DNA from: Lactobacillus sp.
GTDB taxonomy: Bacteria; Pseudomonadota; Alphaproteobacteria; RF32; CAG-239
Assembly (NCBI GenBank): GCA_031263385.1
Contig: JAISFX010000033.1
Location: forward strand, 1-5,485
Direction: 5' to 3'
Length of the DNA stretch: 5,485 nt
The notes beneath the pieces were generated by a model. It saw only the letters and a program-made list of their open reading frames with translations, did no database searches and was not told the origin of the DNA. Of the stretch, positions 5,273 to 5,485 are shown one piece after another (the first letter of the stretch is position 1; each line of letters begins with the position of its first letter). The position numbers and the translations under genes were made by a program.

Positions 5273-5485
5273 ATGCAAAACATCATCGAAATTAATAAAT
5301 TAAGCAAAAAATTTAAGGTTAAGAAGGATGCAGGCTTTATAAGAAACCTGTTTAAACCCGAGTTCAAAACCATAAATGCGGTTGATAACATCTCTTTTTC
5401 CATCAAAAAAGGTGAAAGAGTCGCTTTCATCGGCCCTAACGGCGCCGGCAAATCAACCACTATCAAAATGCTCTCATCCATTTTA
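5273..5485 (+). CDS. ABC transporter ATP-binding protein, N-terminal part only
   Basis: This is the first 71 residues of an ABC ATPase; the rest lies beyond the window. Residues 4-45 form the opening beta strands ([11 protein letters not shown], later A-V-D-N-I-S-F-S-I), and the Walker A motif GPNGAGKST (54-62) is intact with Lys60. The segment between strands (residues 17-36, with N-L-F-K-P-E-F-K-T) is longer than in minimal ABC domains and resembles the uncharacterised exporter ATPases grouped as COG4586, whose partners are ABC-2 type permeases; that assignment is from memory and tentative. The ATG at 5273 has GGA 7 nt upstream. A GTG at 5261 is also in frame and would add four residues, but it lies only about 10 nt from the predicted transcription start. 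The gene diverges from acpP and has a dyad over its promoter. Substrate cannot be told from this part. Confidence 0.9.
   Translation, partial: MQNIIEINKLSKKFKVKKDAGFIRNLFKPEFKTINAVDNISFSIKKGERVAFIGPNGAGKSTTIKMLSSIL

Noticed and set aside
5254..5481. Minus-strand open frame of 75 codons at the right edge
   Set aside because: It lies opposite the ABC ATPase N-terminus with a clear Walker A motif and is explained as its shadow.

Overview
The window looks like ordinary chromosomal DNA from an AT-rich alphaproteobacterium. Two gene neighbourhoods point there: metK followed directly by trmB, and an acpP-fabF-mltG run, both familiar arrangements in that class. Proteins were read by eye from motifs; no database search was possible, so the lineage is an inference. 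The AT-rich intergenic DNA and lysine/isoleucine-rich proteins would suit a host-associated or uncultured lineage, but the genus cannot be named.

Left part (1-1704, + strand): the C-terminal five-sixths of S-adenosylmethionine synthetase (metK, cut by the window edge), then 25 nt later tRNA (guanine-N7-)-methyltransferase (trmB), best started at a GTG behind a strong Shine-Dalgarno. MetK makes SAM and TrmB consumes it to make m7G46 in tRNA. Middle part (1705-2387): trmB converges on a small minus-strand gene of unknown function (106 codons from ATG), with an 18-bp stem-loop between them, followed by about 240 nt of non-coding DNA.

Right part (2388-5088, - strand): acpP, fabF and mltG, read right to left. 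AcpP carries the growing acyl chain, FabF elongates it, and MltG cuts nascent peptidoglycan at the inner membrane, so this block serves envelope synthesis. Each intergenic gap in this block holds a clear inverted repeat: a perfect 12-bp stem between acpP and fabF, and an extended three-helix hairpin between fabF and mltG. Beyond acpP a divergent intergenic region carries candidate promoters for both sides, and the window ends inside the N-terminus of an ABC transporter ATPase on the + strand. A 9-bp perfect dyad overlaps that gene's predicted promoter.

No mobile element, CRISPR array, rRNA or tRNA was seen, and nothing here amounts to a new multi-gene system. The points most worth a second look are the hairpins that separate every cistron of the acpP-fabF-mltG block, the operator-like dyad before the ABC gene, the unrecognised small gene, and an internal insertion in TrmB.
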